Positions 15,905 to 23,745 are shown, numbered from the stretch's first letter. The stretch: DNA of 28,221 nucleotides from JAVBOV01 sp031550205 (GCA_031550205.1 JAVBOV010000015.1:1-28221); one strand, 5' to 3'. Translations and numbers: made by a program. Notes: generated from the letters alone by a model not told the origin.

Positions 15905-16501
15905 TTAAGCCAGTTTATTTTTTATGAACCACTCAGCGAAGATGCCGAGGCTGCCTTCGGTTTCTTTGCCGGAATAGAAGGCCATGATTTCTTCTTCGGT
16001 CATGTCCGCCATGTTTTTTTGAAACTGCTCAATCCAGACGATTTTCCATAGTGCGGACCAGGCCAGCGGATTGTCTTTTTGGCTCATTTCTTTAGCTATG
16101 ACGGTTTGACCGCCTTTGCGTTGGAACTGGTGTTCCGAGCCGTTAGCGTCGATGAAGGTTGCGACGCTCAGCCATTTTGCGTTTCTGTTTTCCACGCCCT
16201 GCATCAGCCTCATATAACCGTCAACGCCCAGCGTTTCGTTTACAAACTTGGTATAAACGCCGGGAAACCCGTTAAGCGCTTCTATGGCAAAACCGCCGTC
16301 TTCAACCAAAACCATTTCATTTAGCTGTTTAAACGCCTGGCGGGCTTTGAACAACGATACTTCAGCAACAGTATTGGCCTGCGGTTCAATTAGATCCAGA
16401 TTATTGGAAACAATTTCTATGTTTTTGCCGCCGAGATTGGTGAAATGGCGGTTAAGAGATTTTATTTTTCCGGCATTGGACGTTATAAAGTTTATTTTCA
16501 T
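15905..16501 (-). CDS. Divergent Ham1/RdgB-type non-canonical purine NTP pyrophosphatase
   Basis: A protein of 198 residues starting MKINFITSNAGKIKSLNRHF. The open frame continues 140 residues upstream through repeats, but the family start is clearly here. The N-terminal half has the Ham1 landmarks: SNAGK nucleotide-binding loop, TVAEVSLFKARQAF, VEDGGFAIEALNGFPGVYTKF. These enzymes hydrolyse ITP, dITP and XTP to monophosphates and keep damaged purines out of DNA. The C-terminal half departs from RdgB: no FGYDP motif and no SHR triplet, and it ends ETEGSLGIFAEWFIKNKLA. It may act on a different nucleotide or be a separate subfamily. It lies convergent with dnaA and divergent from dnaN. Confidence 0.78.
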   Translation of the reverse strand: MKINFITSNAGKIKSLNRHFTNLGGKNIEIVSNNLDLIEPQANTVAEVSLFKARQAFKQLNEMVLVEDGGFAIEALNGFPGVYTKFVNETLGVDGYMRLMQGVENRNAKWLSVATFIDANGSEHQFQRKGGQTVIAKEMSQKDNPLAWSALWKIVWIEQFQKNMADMTEEEIMAFYSGKETEGSLGIFAEWFIKNKLA

Positions 16502-16549
16502 TTTAAGAATCCTTATGTTTTTTAATTTAACGCCGATAATTTGCTTTTG

Positions 16550-16620
16550 CAAACCCTTTAATAAAGGTTTGAGAATCTTGTGAAAGATTCGAGGTTTTAG
16601 CTTCTTATTTAAAGGGTTTG
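16550..16620. repeat. Inverted-repeat element with internal hairpin, between Ham1-type gene and dnaN
   Basis: The outer arms CAAACCCTTTAATAA (16550-16564) and TTATTTAAAGGGTTTG (16605-16620) pair with one bulged base. The interior holds the hairpin GAATCTT/AAGATTC (16573-16579 with 16584-16590). The whole 71 bases would fold into a long branched stem as RNA. It could be a small mobile repeat or a transcribed regulatory structure. Confidence 0.55.
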
Positions 16621-16661
16621 TGGTAGAATCGGGCATACGTGAAATTAGCCGAGATTGCTGA

Positions 16662-16730
16662 CCCCTCCCAACCTCCCCTTGAAAGGGGAGGAGAAAAGAG
16701 AAAAAAGGGCTCAGGATGACAGGATGAAAG
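16662..16730. repeat. Composite repeat-like sequence immediately upstream of dnaN
   Basis: It contains CCCCTCCC, then a perfect hairpin CCTCCCCT/AGGGGAGG (16672-16679 with 16684-16691), a purine-rich run, and CAGGATGACAGGATGA. Both parts resemble short dispersed intergenic repeats known from several bacterial genomes. The block ends directly at the dnaN Shine-Dalgarno (AAGAGG, 16728-16733), so any dnaN transcript from upstream passes through this structure. Confidence 0.5.
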
Positions 16731-16742
16731 AGGATAATGAAT

Positions 16743-17861
16743 ATGAAATTTGTGATTGAACGCGCGACACTTCTTAAAACTTTGAGCCATGTGCAGAGCA
16801 TTGTGGAAAAAAGAAACACCATTCCGGTGCTTTCTAATGTTAGAATCGAGGCTTTGGGCGACGGCATTTCTTTTAAGGCGACCGACATGGACACCGAAAT
16901 TACGGAAATTGTTGATGCCAAAATTAAGGAAACCGGGGCAACAACCGCTCCGGCACATATGCTTTATGACATTGTGCGCAAGCTTGCCGACGGCTCTGAG
17001 GTTGAGCTTACTTTTCCTGATGAGAAAGGCCAGTTGACCATTGCATCGGGCCGCTCCAAGTTTTCTCTTTCCTGCATTGGGGTGGAAGATTTTCCGGTGA
17101 TTTCAGGCGACAAGCTCCCGGTTAATTTTGAAATTTTGAAAGATGATTTGAAAGACGTTATCGACCGAACCAAGTTTGCGGTTTCAACCGAGGAAACCAG
17201 ATATTATTTAAACGGCGTGTATATGCACGCCAAGAATGAAGGCGCGACCAAAGTGCTGCGCGTGGTGGCAACCGACGGGCACCGTCTGGCCTGCGTTGAG
17301 TCTCCTTTGCCGAAGGGTGCCGAAAAAATCAGCGGCGTGATTATTCCGCGCAAGACCGTGGGCGAGATTAGAAAGCTTTTGGACGACGCTTCTTCTGAAA
17401 AAGTTATGGTGGCATTGAGTGATAATAAAATTAAGTTCACCATGGAAGATGTGACCCTGACCTCTAAGCTGATTGACGGAACTTATCCGGATTATGAGCG
17501 TGTGATTCCGACTGACAACGACAAAAAGCTGGAGCTGAATGTTAAGGAACTTTCAACCGCAGTTGACCGCGTTTCAGTGGTGGCAGAACGCACCCGCGCG
17601 ATTAAGATGCTGACCGGAAAAAACAAAGTTACAATCACCACTTCTTCTCCGGATTTGGGCAGCGCGGTGGAAGAATTGGAGGCAAAATATACCGGTGCGG
17701 CTTTGGAGATTGGCTATAATTTCCGTTATCTTTTGGATATTTTAAACGAAATTAAGGGCGATGCGGTTGAGGTCAGTTTCTCTGACGGCTCTTCACCTTC
17801 AGTGGTGCATGATAAGTCTGATGCGTCGGCGATATATGTATTAATGCCGATGAGGGTTTAA
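16743..17861 (+). CDS. dnaN: DNA polymerase III beta subunit (sliding clamp)
   Basis: A protein of 372 residues from ATG 16743. I chose this over ATG 16737 because AAGAGG is nine bases upstream and the protein then starts MKFVIERATLL, the family N-terminus. Three clamp domains of about 120 residues follow, with the typical HVQSIVEKRNTIPVLSNV at the start and the terminal VLMPMRV. The clamp is a ring dimer that tethers polymerase III and binds repair proteins. The recF start lies three bases after the stop, so the two genes are co-transcribed. Confidence 0.97.
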   Translation: MKFVIERATLLKTLSHVQSIVEKRNTIPVLSNVRIEALGDGISFKATDMDTEITEIVDAKIKETGATTAPAHMLYDIVRKLADGSEVELTFPDEKGQLTIASGRSKFSLSCIGVEDFPVISGDKLPVNFEILKDDLKDVIDRTKFAVSTEETRYYLNGVYMHAKNEGATKVLRVVATDGHRLACVESPLPKGAEKISGVIIPRKTVGEIRKLLDDASSEKVMVALSDNKIKFTMEDVTLTSKLIDGTYPDYERVIPTDNDKKLELNVKELSTAVDRVSVVAERTRAIKMLTGKNKVTITTSSPDLGSAVEELEAKYTGAALEIGYNFRYLLDILNEIKGDAVEVSFSDGSSPSVVHDKSDASAIYVLMPMRV

Positions 17862-17864
17862 GAT

Positions 17865-19082
17865 TTGGGCGAGAGCGCAAGAAATATTTTCAGCGAATCG
17901 GTTAAAAAGTCAGGCGTTACGCGTCTGACTTTAACTGATTTTAGAAACTATCAGTTTTTGCGCATTAATACCGAGCTAAAGCCGGTGATAATTTCCGGTG
18001 AGAACGGCTCGGGCAAGACAAATATATTGGAAGCTGTTTCTTTTTTATCTCCGGGGCGGGGCATGCGCGGCTGCCGGCTTTCAGATATTAAAAGAATCAG
18101 TCCGGCTTTGGTTACGGATGAATATGCGCCGTCTTTTATCGGTGAGAGCGGTTGGGCGGTTTCAGCAAGCATTGCTCAAGGCGAAGATATTTTTGAAGTC
18201 GGCACGGGAATCGAAAGCTCTTATCGCGAGGATGAAGATGAGAGCAGAGCTTATGATCGGCGAATCGTTAAAATTGATGGAATGAAGATAACCTCGCAGG
18301 CCGAGCTTGGCAAATATTTATCGGCAATTTGGCTGACACCGCAAATGGACCGCATGTTTAGGGGGCCGGCACAGCCAAGGCGCGCATTTTTAGACCGTTT
18401 GGTTTATGCTTTTGACATGGAGCATGCCAAGCGCACGGCAAATTTTGAGCACGTTTACAAAGAATGGTACCAGCTTTTGAAAACCGGCTGCAATAACAAG
18501 AACTGGCTGTTCTCGCTGGAAGACAAGATGGCCGGTTTGGGTGTGGCGATTGCGGCAGCCAGGCGCGAGCAAGTAGCAAAGCTTAATCACTTTATCTCAA
18601 TGGAGATTGAGGGCGTGTTTCCGAATGTGCTTTTGGAACTGGACGGAGCGATTGAAAAGCTTTTGGATGAAAAGCCGGCGGTGGAGGTTGAAGATTTTTA
18701 TCGGCAGATGTTGTTTGCCGAACGGCGCAAGGTGGCTTTTAATGACTCGGTTGACGGAGTTAATCGGACGGACTTTAAGGTTTATTATAAAAAGAAAAGA
18801 ATGCCGGCCGAGTTGTGCTCAACCGGAGAGCAAAAATCGCTTTTAATCAGCATTTTATTGGCGCAAACCAAGTGTCAGACTTTGGACAAGGGATTTTCGC
18901 CGGTGCTGCTTTTGGACGAGGTGGCGGCGCATTTGGATGATGCCAAACGCGAGGCGCTTTGGGAAAAGATTTTGGAGCTTAATGTGCAGGCGTTCATCAC
19001 CGGAACCGATGCTGAGCTGTTTTCATCTTTAAAAAACCAAGCGCAATTTTTAAAGATTAAGGACGGCAGGGTTATTGACTGA
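17865..19082 (+). CDS. recF: DNA replication and repair protein RecF
   Basis: A protein of 405 residues from a TTG start, slightly longer than usual because of an N-terminal extension before VTRLTLTDFRNYQ. No better start exists downstream, and GAGGG inside the dnaN end lies eight bases before the TTG, indicating translational coupling. The Walker A motif GENGSGKT is at 45-52. The C-terminal end has STGEQKSLLISILLAQ (signature) and VLLLDEVAAHLDD (Walker B and D-loop), as in SMC-like RecF. RecF helps load RecA at gaps with RecO and RecR. The last 11 bases overlap the convergent ABC transporter gene. Confidence 0.95.
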   Translation: MGESARNIFSESVKKSGVTRLTLTDFRNYQFLRINTELKPVIISGENGSGKTNILEAVSFLSPGRGMRGCRLSDIKRISPALVTDEYAPSFIGESGWAVSASIAQGEDIFEVGTGIESSYREDEDESRAYDRRIVKIDGMKITSQAELGKYLSAIWLTPQMDRMFRGPAQPRRAFLDRLVYAFDMEHAKRTANFEHVYKEWYQLLKTGCNNKNWLFSLEDKMAGLGVAIAAARREQVAKLNHFISMEIEGVFPNVLLELDGAIEKLLDEKPAVEVEDFYRQMLFAERRKVAFNDSVDGVNRTDFKVYYKKKRMPAELCSTGEQKSLLISILLAQTKCQTLDKGFSPVLLLDEVAAHLDDAKREALWEKILELNVQAFITGTDAELFSSLKNQAQFLKIKDGRVID

Positions 19083-20817
19083 TGAAGCCGTCGGCTTGCA
19101 TTTTGTAGAGTTTGGCGTATAGGCCTTTTTGGGCGAGCAGCGCTTCGTGTGTGCCTTCTTCGGCGATTTTTCCTTTATCAAAGACCACAATTCTATCCAT
19201 TTCTTTTAAGGTGGAGAGGCGGTGGGCGACGGCGATTACGGTTTTGTCTTTCATTACCGCTTTTAAGGCTTTTTGAATGTGCTGCTCACTGTGGCTGTCC
19301 AGCGATGAGGTGGCTTCGTCAAAAATCAGAATCGGGGCGTTTTTCAAGACGGCGCGGGCAATGGCGACGCGCTGACGCTCTCCGCCGGAGAGAATTGTGC
19401 CGCGCTCGCCGACTTTTGAACTATAGCCTTTGGGAAGTTTTTTTATAAACTCATCGGCGTTGGCTTTTTTGGCGGCGGCAAAGACCTCGGCGTCTTTGGC
19501 GGTGGTGCGGCCATAGCGGATGTTGTCCATTAAACTGCGGTTGAAGAGGCAGACGTCTTGAGGGATGGTAGCGATGTGTTTGTGTAGAGAATCCTGGGTT
19601 ATGTTTCTGATGTCGATACCGTTGATTTTAATGGTGCCCTGCTTGATGTCAAAATAACGGGCAATGAGCTTGATGAAGGTGGATTTGCCGGCGCCGGAAT
19701 GACCGACGATGCCGACTTTTTCTCCGGGTTTAATCTTTAAGTTCAGATTATTGAATAAGTTTTTGTGGCCATTATAAGCAAAGCTGACTTTATCGAAAAC
19801 AATTTCGGCTTTGTCGGCTTTGAAATCATATGCTTTGGGGCTGTCTTTTATCTCCGGTTCTACGGCAAGGGTGTTCAGGCCGGCCTGCACTGTGCCAAGA
19901 ATGCGAAAAAGATTGTTGGTGGAATAACCAATGTTAAAAATTAGGCCGCTTAGGTTGGCAAAACTGATGTTGGCAAATATAAAAACAGAAGTGTCTATTC
20001 TGCCGGTTTTTAAGAGCCAAATGGTGAAAAAAGCAAAAAGAGCCACTGAAAAAAAGGTTATTAGATTTTGGGTTAGGTGAAACTTAAAATGGGTCATTCT
20101 GTCTTTTAAGTTGGACAATCTTAACCTTCTTAAGTTGAGACCTAAGTATCTGCGTTCAAACTTGTAATTGGCAAAACTTTTAACTTCACTATAATTGGAA
20201 ATGCTGTCAACAATTATGCCTTGGGTGCGGCTGCGTATCAGTTCATATTCTTCCGAGCTTGCTCTTCTTTGTTTGCCAAAACTAATTCCTAAAAAGACCA
20301 TTATCATAATCCAGACAAGCATTACCGGAGAGAAGACGGCGTTTTGCATGGAAAGCAAGATAATGACGATTAGCGGTGAAACGGTTATATCTATAAACTG
20401 GAACAATATGTCAAAAAAACCTCTGATGCCTTCAGATATTTGCGATATTTTGTTAGATATGTTTCCCGACATTTTTTCGGTGAAATAAGAAATGGAGTGG
20501 CGGTTGACGTGGTCAAGAACATCTCTGACCACAATTGTATCGCTTTTGGGAAACAGCTTGCTGGCAAAATATATGGTAAGTTCAAAGCAAAGGATGCTGG
20601 TTAACTGGCATGAGAGCGCCAAAAACAGATAAAAATATATGTCTTGCCAATAATGAACATTTTCCGTCTTGGCAACGATATCATAAAGCTTGGCGGCGTA
20701 AAAAAGGCTGAGATAACTGCCCAGTTTGCTTAATATATTTATGGCAGAAAGACTATAGAAAAGCCATTTGAAAAGCTTCACGTAGTGCAAAATGAATTTT
20801 ATGGGTGATTTTTCCAT
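19072..20817 (-). CDS. ABC exporter, fused membrane and ATPase domains
   Basis: A protein of 581 residues, one half-transporter. Six membrane helices fill about residues 15-310. The nucleotide-binding domain has Walker A GHSGAGKST (372-380), signature LSGGE (476-480), Walker B ILIFDE (496-501) and the H-loop His532. All catalytic residues are intact, so it should hydrolyse ATP as a homodimer or heterodimer. The ATPase is of the MsbA/ATM1-like multidrug or lipid exporter group; the substrate cannot be read from sequence. The gene sits alone on this strand, divergent from the PTS operon and overlapping the recF end by 11 bases. The membrane domain is Phe/Ile-rich with no peptidase or sensor extension. 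Confidence 0.9.
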   Translation of the reverse strand: MEKSPIKFILHYVKLFKWLFYSLSAINILSKLGSYLSLFYAAKLYDIVAKTENVHYWQDIYFYLFLALSCQLTSILCFELTIYFASKLFPKSDTIVVRDVLDHVNRHSISYFTEKMSGNISNKISQISEGIRGFFDILFQFIDITVSPLIVIILLSMQNAVFSPVMLVWIMIMVFLGISFGKQRRASSEEYELIRSRTQGIIVDSISNYSEVKSFANYKFERRYLGLNLRRLRLSNLKDRMTHFKFHLTQNLITFFSVALFAFFTIWLLKTGRIDTSVFIFANISFANLSGLIFNIGYSTNNLFRILGTVQAGLNTLAVEPEIKDSPKAYDFKADKAEIVFDKVSFAYNGHKNLFNNLNLKIKPGEKVGIVGHSGAGKSTFIKLIARYFDIKQGTIKINGIDIRNITQDSLHKHIATIPQDVCLFNRSLMDNIRYGRTTAKDAEVFAAAKKANADEFIKKLPKGYSSKVGERGTILSGGERQRVAIARAVLKNAPILIFDEATSSLDSHSEQHIQKALKAVMKDKTVIAVAHRLSTLKEMDRIVVFDKGKIAEEGTHEALLAQKGLYAKLYKMQADGFISQ

Positions 20818-20833
20818 GCCTGTTAACCTTGAA

Positions 20834-20862
20834 TTGACTATTATCTGCCAGTGTAATAGAAT
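20834..20862 (+). promoter_or_regulatory. Putative sigma70 promoter for the PTS-methyltransferase-lolA operon
   Basis: TTGACT (20834-20839), an ideal 17-base spacer and TAGAAT (20857-20862), 33 bases upstream of the first gene of the operon. It is the only clear promoter visible before the five overlapping genes. Confidence 0.65.
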
Positions 20863-20895
20863 GTTGTTAATTTAGATTTAACCGGTGGGGGATTT

Positions 20896-21309
20896 ATGGA
20901 AACGCAATATTATACACTGATTGAAAAACAGGATTTTTATGAGATTATTCAAAATAAATATGGTGAGTTGGCCATTTTTATTGACGCGCGCGACGGTTTG
21001 CCGGTGAACCCGGTTTTGGAGTTTGACAGTAAGAAAACCGCCCTTTTGAAAAGAGACGGAAGATTGGCGGTTAAGCTTGAAAATATTGACAAAGAAACCG
21101 TTGACCCGCTGGCTTCTTCAGAGTTTGTGATGATTGTGGAATTGAAGGGCAAAATGGTTGAGCGCGTTTACGGCGTGCCGGTTGAAAACGTTGAGGAAAT
21201 TGTTTTTGAAGGAAAGCAAACCAGAGCCGACGAACTGGTTAAGGCCAAAACCAAGGCAGACGCGCTTAAGACCTTTGGCGCAGTTAAAACTTGGGCGAGC
21301 GGCAAATAA
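20896..21309 (+). CDS. Unknown protein heading the PTS operon
   Basis: A protein of 137 residues with a strong GGTGGGGG region before the ATG. It is soluble, with no signal peptide or membrane segment. The first 85 residues have a mixed alpha/beta pattern (YYTLIEKQDFYEIIQNKYGELAIFI); later text is FVMIVELKGKMVERVYGVPVENVEEIVF, and the C-terminal 35 residues are a lysine/alanine-rich helix. I do not recognise a family. The stop codon overlaps the start of the EIIA gene (TAATG), so the product is probably made in step with the PTS proteins and may act with them. In many alphaproteobacteria HprK or a two-component pair occupies this position instead; this protein shows no HprK motif. Confidence 0.75.
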   Translation: METQYYTLIEKQDFYEIIQNKYGELAIFIDARDGLPVNPVLEFDSKKTALLKRDGRLAVKLENIDKETVDPLASSEFVMIVELKGKMVERVYGVPVENVEEIVFEGKQTRADELVKAKTKADALKTFGAVKTWASGK

Positions 21310-21710
21310 TGATTGGGATTGTTCTTGTTACACACGGCAATTTAGCCTCTGAATTTATCTCTGCCATGCAGCATGTGGTTGGAAAACAGCCGCAAGTTGA
21401 AGCGGTTTGCATTGGGCCGGAAGATGATATGGACATGCGCCGCAAAGAGATTTTGACCAAGATTAAAGAGGTTGACAAAGGGCACGGCGTGGTGCTTTTG
21501 ACCGACATGTTTGGAGGAACGCCCTCCAATTTGGCCATTTCTTTAATGGACAACCCGAAGATTGAGGTTTTGGCCGGGGTTAACCTGCCGATGCTGATTA
21601 AGCTGGCAAGTTTGCGCAAAGACAAAGATCTTAAAGCATCTGTTGAAGGCGCGCAGGAAGCCGGCAAAAAATATATTAATATTGCATCTGAATTATTGGG
21701 AAAAAAATGA
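21309..21710 (+). CDS. PTS EIIA component, mannose (EIIA-Man) family
   Basis: A protein of 133 residues starting MIGIVLVTHGNLASEF; His9 in VTHG is the phosphorylation site. The motif VVLLTDMFGGTPSNLAI is typical of the family. I chose ATG 21309 because the upstream extension has no family similarity and the TAATG junction couples it to the previous gene. No EIIB, EIIC or EIID sugar permease is nearby, so this is likely a regulatory PTS that takes phosphate from HPr, as in other alphaproteobacteria. It overlaps the HPr gene by four bases (ATGA). Confidence 0.93.
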   Translation: MIGIVLVTHGNLASEFISAMQHVVGKQPQVEAVCIGPEDDMDMRRKEILTKIKEVDKGHGVVLLTDMFGGTPSNLAISLMDNPKIEVLAGVNLPMLIKLASLRKDKDLKASVEGAQEAGKKYINIASELLGKK

Positions 21711-21982
21711 GCAATATATGTGAAGAAATTTTGGAGGTTAAGAACCAAAAAGGCATTCATGCCCGAGCCGCCGCCGCTTTTGTTAAGGCAATTGAAAACA
21801 TGGAAGTGGATTGCGAGGTGGAGAGAATCGGTCAGTGCGTCGACGGCTGCTCAATTATGGGTTTGATGATGCTGGCGGCAGCCAAGGGCACAACTATTAA
21901 AATTACCACCAAAGGCAAAGACTGCAAAAAGGCCATGGACGCTTTGAAAAAGCTGATTAATGACAAATTTAATGAAGAATAA
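21707..21982 (+). CDS. ptsH: Phosphocarrier protein HPr
   Basis: A protein of 91 residues. His18 in KGIHARAAAAF is the site phosphorylated by Enzyme I. Ser49 in the region VDGCSIMGLMMLAA corresponds to the regulatory Ser46 that HprK phosphorylates in other species; here the usual Lys before it is Cys. HPr passes phosphate to EIIA(Man), the preceding gene, which it overlaps by four bases. Enzyme I and HprK are not in the window. The methyltransferase gene starts inside its 3' end. Confidence 0.94.
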   Translation: MSNICEEILEVKNQKGIHARAAAAFVKAIENMEVDCEVERIGQCVDGCSIMGLMMLAAAKGTTIKITTKGKDCKKAMDALKKLINDKFNEE

Positions 21983-22889
21983 GGCGCCTCGAAATAAGAC
22001 TTTGGAATTGAGCCAGAAGGAAATAAACACTTATTCCAAAGATGCAATTAAGCTGTTGACGAAGGTCAGCAGCGACTTTGTTTTAAACAAGGTGATTTTT
22101 CAAGACGCGCTGCAAGCCTTAGACTGCATTCCCGATGATTCCGTTGATTTGATGATTGTCGATCCGCCGTATAATCTTACCAAAATATTCGGCTCTAAGA
22201 CTTTTAGAGAAATGGATATGGAGGAATATAAGAAGTGGTTTGAGAGGTGGATTAAGAAAACAATCAGAGTGCTTAAAGACAACGCCAGCGTTTATATTTG
22301 CTCAGACTGGAAGACTTCTATTATTATTCCGGAGATTGCCGGCAAATATTTTGTTTTGCAAAACCGCATCAGCTGGGAAAGAGAAAAAGGCCGAGGAGCC
22401 AAGAACAATTGGAAAAACTGTGTGGAAGATATTTGGTTTTTTACAAAATCCGAGGATTATTTTTTTGATATTGAAGCGGTTAAAATTCAGCGGCCGGTGC
22501 TGGCGCCTTATCGCGACCACAAAGGACAGCCCAAAGATTGGAAAGAGGAAGACAAGACCAGGTTCACGCACCCTTCAAACTTTTGGACGGACATTTCCAT
22601 TCCGTTTTGGTCGATGAAGGAAAACACTCCGCACCCGACGCAGAAACCGGAAAAACTGATTGCCAAGCTGATTTTGGCCTCTAGCAAAGAGGGTGATGTG
22701 GTGCTTGACCCGTTTTTGGGCAGCGGCACCACCGCAGTGGTCGCCAAGAAGCTGAAGCGCAATTTTATTGGCATTGAGAGAGAAAAAGAATATGTTGCTT
22801 TTTCTTTGCACCGGCTTAAAATGGCAGAGACTGATAAGGAGATTCAGGGTTTGGAAAACGGAGTTTTTAAAGCGAGGAACGGACAGTGA
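21960..22889 (+). CDS. Orphan DNA adenine methyltransferase, beta class (N4/N6)
   Basis: A protein of 309 residues from ATG 21960, or 305 from ATG 21972; neither has a clear Shine-Dalgarno, and both start inside the HPr gene. The catalytic motif IV is DPPYN (68-72), before the SAM-binding motif I (LDPFLGSGTT) near the C-terminus, with HPTQKPEKLI between them; this order defines the beta class. The variable region includes REKGRGAKNNWKNCVEDIWFFT in short pieces and should set the target. CcrM, the GANTC enzyme of alphaproteobacteria, is also beta class but has an extra C-terminal domain of about 80 residues, absent here, so I do not call this CcrM. No restriction gene lies nearby, so it is probably a solitary regulatory or acquired enzyme. 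Its stop overlaps the lolA start (GTGA). Confidence 0.88.
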   Translation: MTNLMKNKAPRNKTLELSQKEINTYSKDAIKLLTKVSSDFVLNKVIFQDALQALDCIPDDSVDLMIVDPPYNLTKIFGSKTFREMDMEEYKKWFERWIKKTIRVLKDNASVYICSDWKTSIIIPEIAGKYFVLQNRISWEREKGRGAKNNWKNCVEDIWFFTKSEDYFFDIEAVKIQRPVLAPYRDHKGQPKDWKEEDKTRFTHPSNFWTDISIPFWSMKENTPHPTQKPEKLIAKLILASSKEGDVVLDPFLGSGTTAVVAKKLKRNFIGIEREKEYVAFSLHRLKMAETDKEIQGLENGVFKARNGQ

Positions 22890-23485
22890 GGAAGGGATTT
22901 TGGATTATTGCTTTGTTGTTTGCAGGCTCTGCAAATGCGCAGACCGCTGAGGATGTTAAGCAGATTGAAGATTATCTTAACAATATCAAAACCATGGAAG
23001 CCCGCTTTATTCAGACAGCCAGCAACGGCAATGCGGCCGAAGGCAAGCTTTATATTCAGAAACCAAGTAAGATTAATATGCAGTATGATGCTCCAACCTC
23101 GGTAACAATTATCGGCGACGGTGAATATATTGTTTATAATGACAAGGAATTAGACCAGGTTACGCATATTGATTATGACGATGTGCCGGCCTCGCTGATT
23201 TTGGCCAACGACATTAAAATTGACGGCAAGAAAATTAAAATCACCAAGTTTTATAAAGACGCCGGAATGACCTCGGCGACCATAGATTATAAGGAAAAAG
23301 GCGATATCGGCCCGATTACTTTAATTTTCAGCAACGACCCGTTTGAGTTGAAGCAATGGAAAATTGTGGACCCGCAAAGCGTTGAGGTGGTGCTTTCTTT
23401 GTATGATACTAAGCAAGATGTTGATTTGGATCAGGGGCTGTTTAAGTTTAAGAGGCAGAAAAACCCGCTGAAGTATAAGAGATGA
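22886..23485 (+). CDS. lolA: Outer-membrane lipoprotein carrier protein LolA family
   Basis: A protein of 199 residues from GTG 22886, which overlaps the methyltransferase stop; GAGGAA seven bases upstream supports this start. A signal peptide (WIIALLFAGSANA) is cleaved before QTAEDVKQIEDYL. The text NNIKTMEARFIQTASNGNAAEGKLYIQKPSKINMQYD, seen in pieces, is typical of LolA, as is the later YDTKQDVDLDQGLFKF. LolA takes lipoproteins from the LolCDE complex across the periplasm. The alphaproteobacterial form is sometimes paired with FtsK; here it ends the PTS-methyltransferase operon. It is followed by the inverted-repeat element at 23556-23745. Confidence 0.88.
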   Translation: MRKGFWIIALLFAGSANAQTAEDVKQIEDYLNNIKTMEARFIQTASNGNAAEGKLYIQKPSKINMQYDAPTSVTIIGDGEYIVYNDKELDQVTHIDYDDVPASLILANDIKIDGKKIKITKFYKDAGMTSATIDYKEKGDIGPITLIFSNDPFELKQWKIVDPQSVEVVLSLYDTKQDVDLDQGLFKFKRQKNPLKYKR

Positions 23486-23555
23486 TATGGCGGAGAGATT
23501 TATTAATGGTGAAAAATATTTAGGTTTTTAGTTTGATTTGAAAATAGCAACATTA

Positions 23556-23745
23556 CCTGGATTCCGGATAAAATTTTTCAATTTTTTGCCTGTGCTCCCA
23601 AGAGTATCTAGGCTCATTTCGGGCAATAATGCCCTCATTTGCTAAGATAGTCTTGCTCTTGCAGATAAAAATATGACATTTAGTCATGTTTTTACTTAGC
23701 GAGTGGTCGACACAGAAAAATTGCAAAATTTTTCCGGAATGACAG
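23556..23745. repeat. 190-bp inverted-repeat (MITE-like) element
   Basis: The left end (23556-23587, CCTGGATTCCGGATAAAATT...) is complementary to the right end (23714-23745, ...TTTTTCCGGAATGACAGG) over about 30 bases with few mismatches. The interior has nested stems: GGGCA/TGCCC (near 23620-23634), GCTAAG/CTTAGC (23641-23646 with 23695-23700) and ATGAC/GTCAT (near 23673-23687). There is no reading frame. It fills most of the gap between the convergent lolA and response-regulator genes. It could be a non-autonomous mobile element or a structured RNA; the end sequences resemble widespread CCGGAATGACAGG repeats. Confidence 0.6.

Noticed and set aside
16502..16921. N-terminal extension of the Ham1-type protein
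   Set aside because: It runs through repeats and into the antisense of dnaN; the family start is at 16501.
21960..22889. Calling the methyltransferase CcrM (GANTC)
   Set aside because: It has the beta-class motif order, but lacks the C-terminal domain of CcrM, and its central recognition region differs. The target cannot be read from the sequence.
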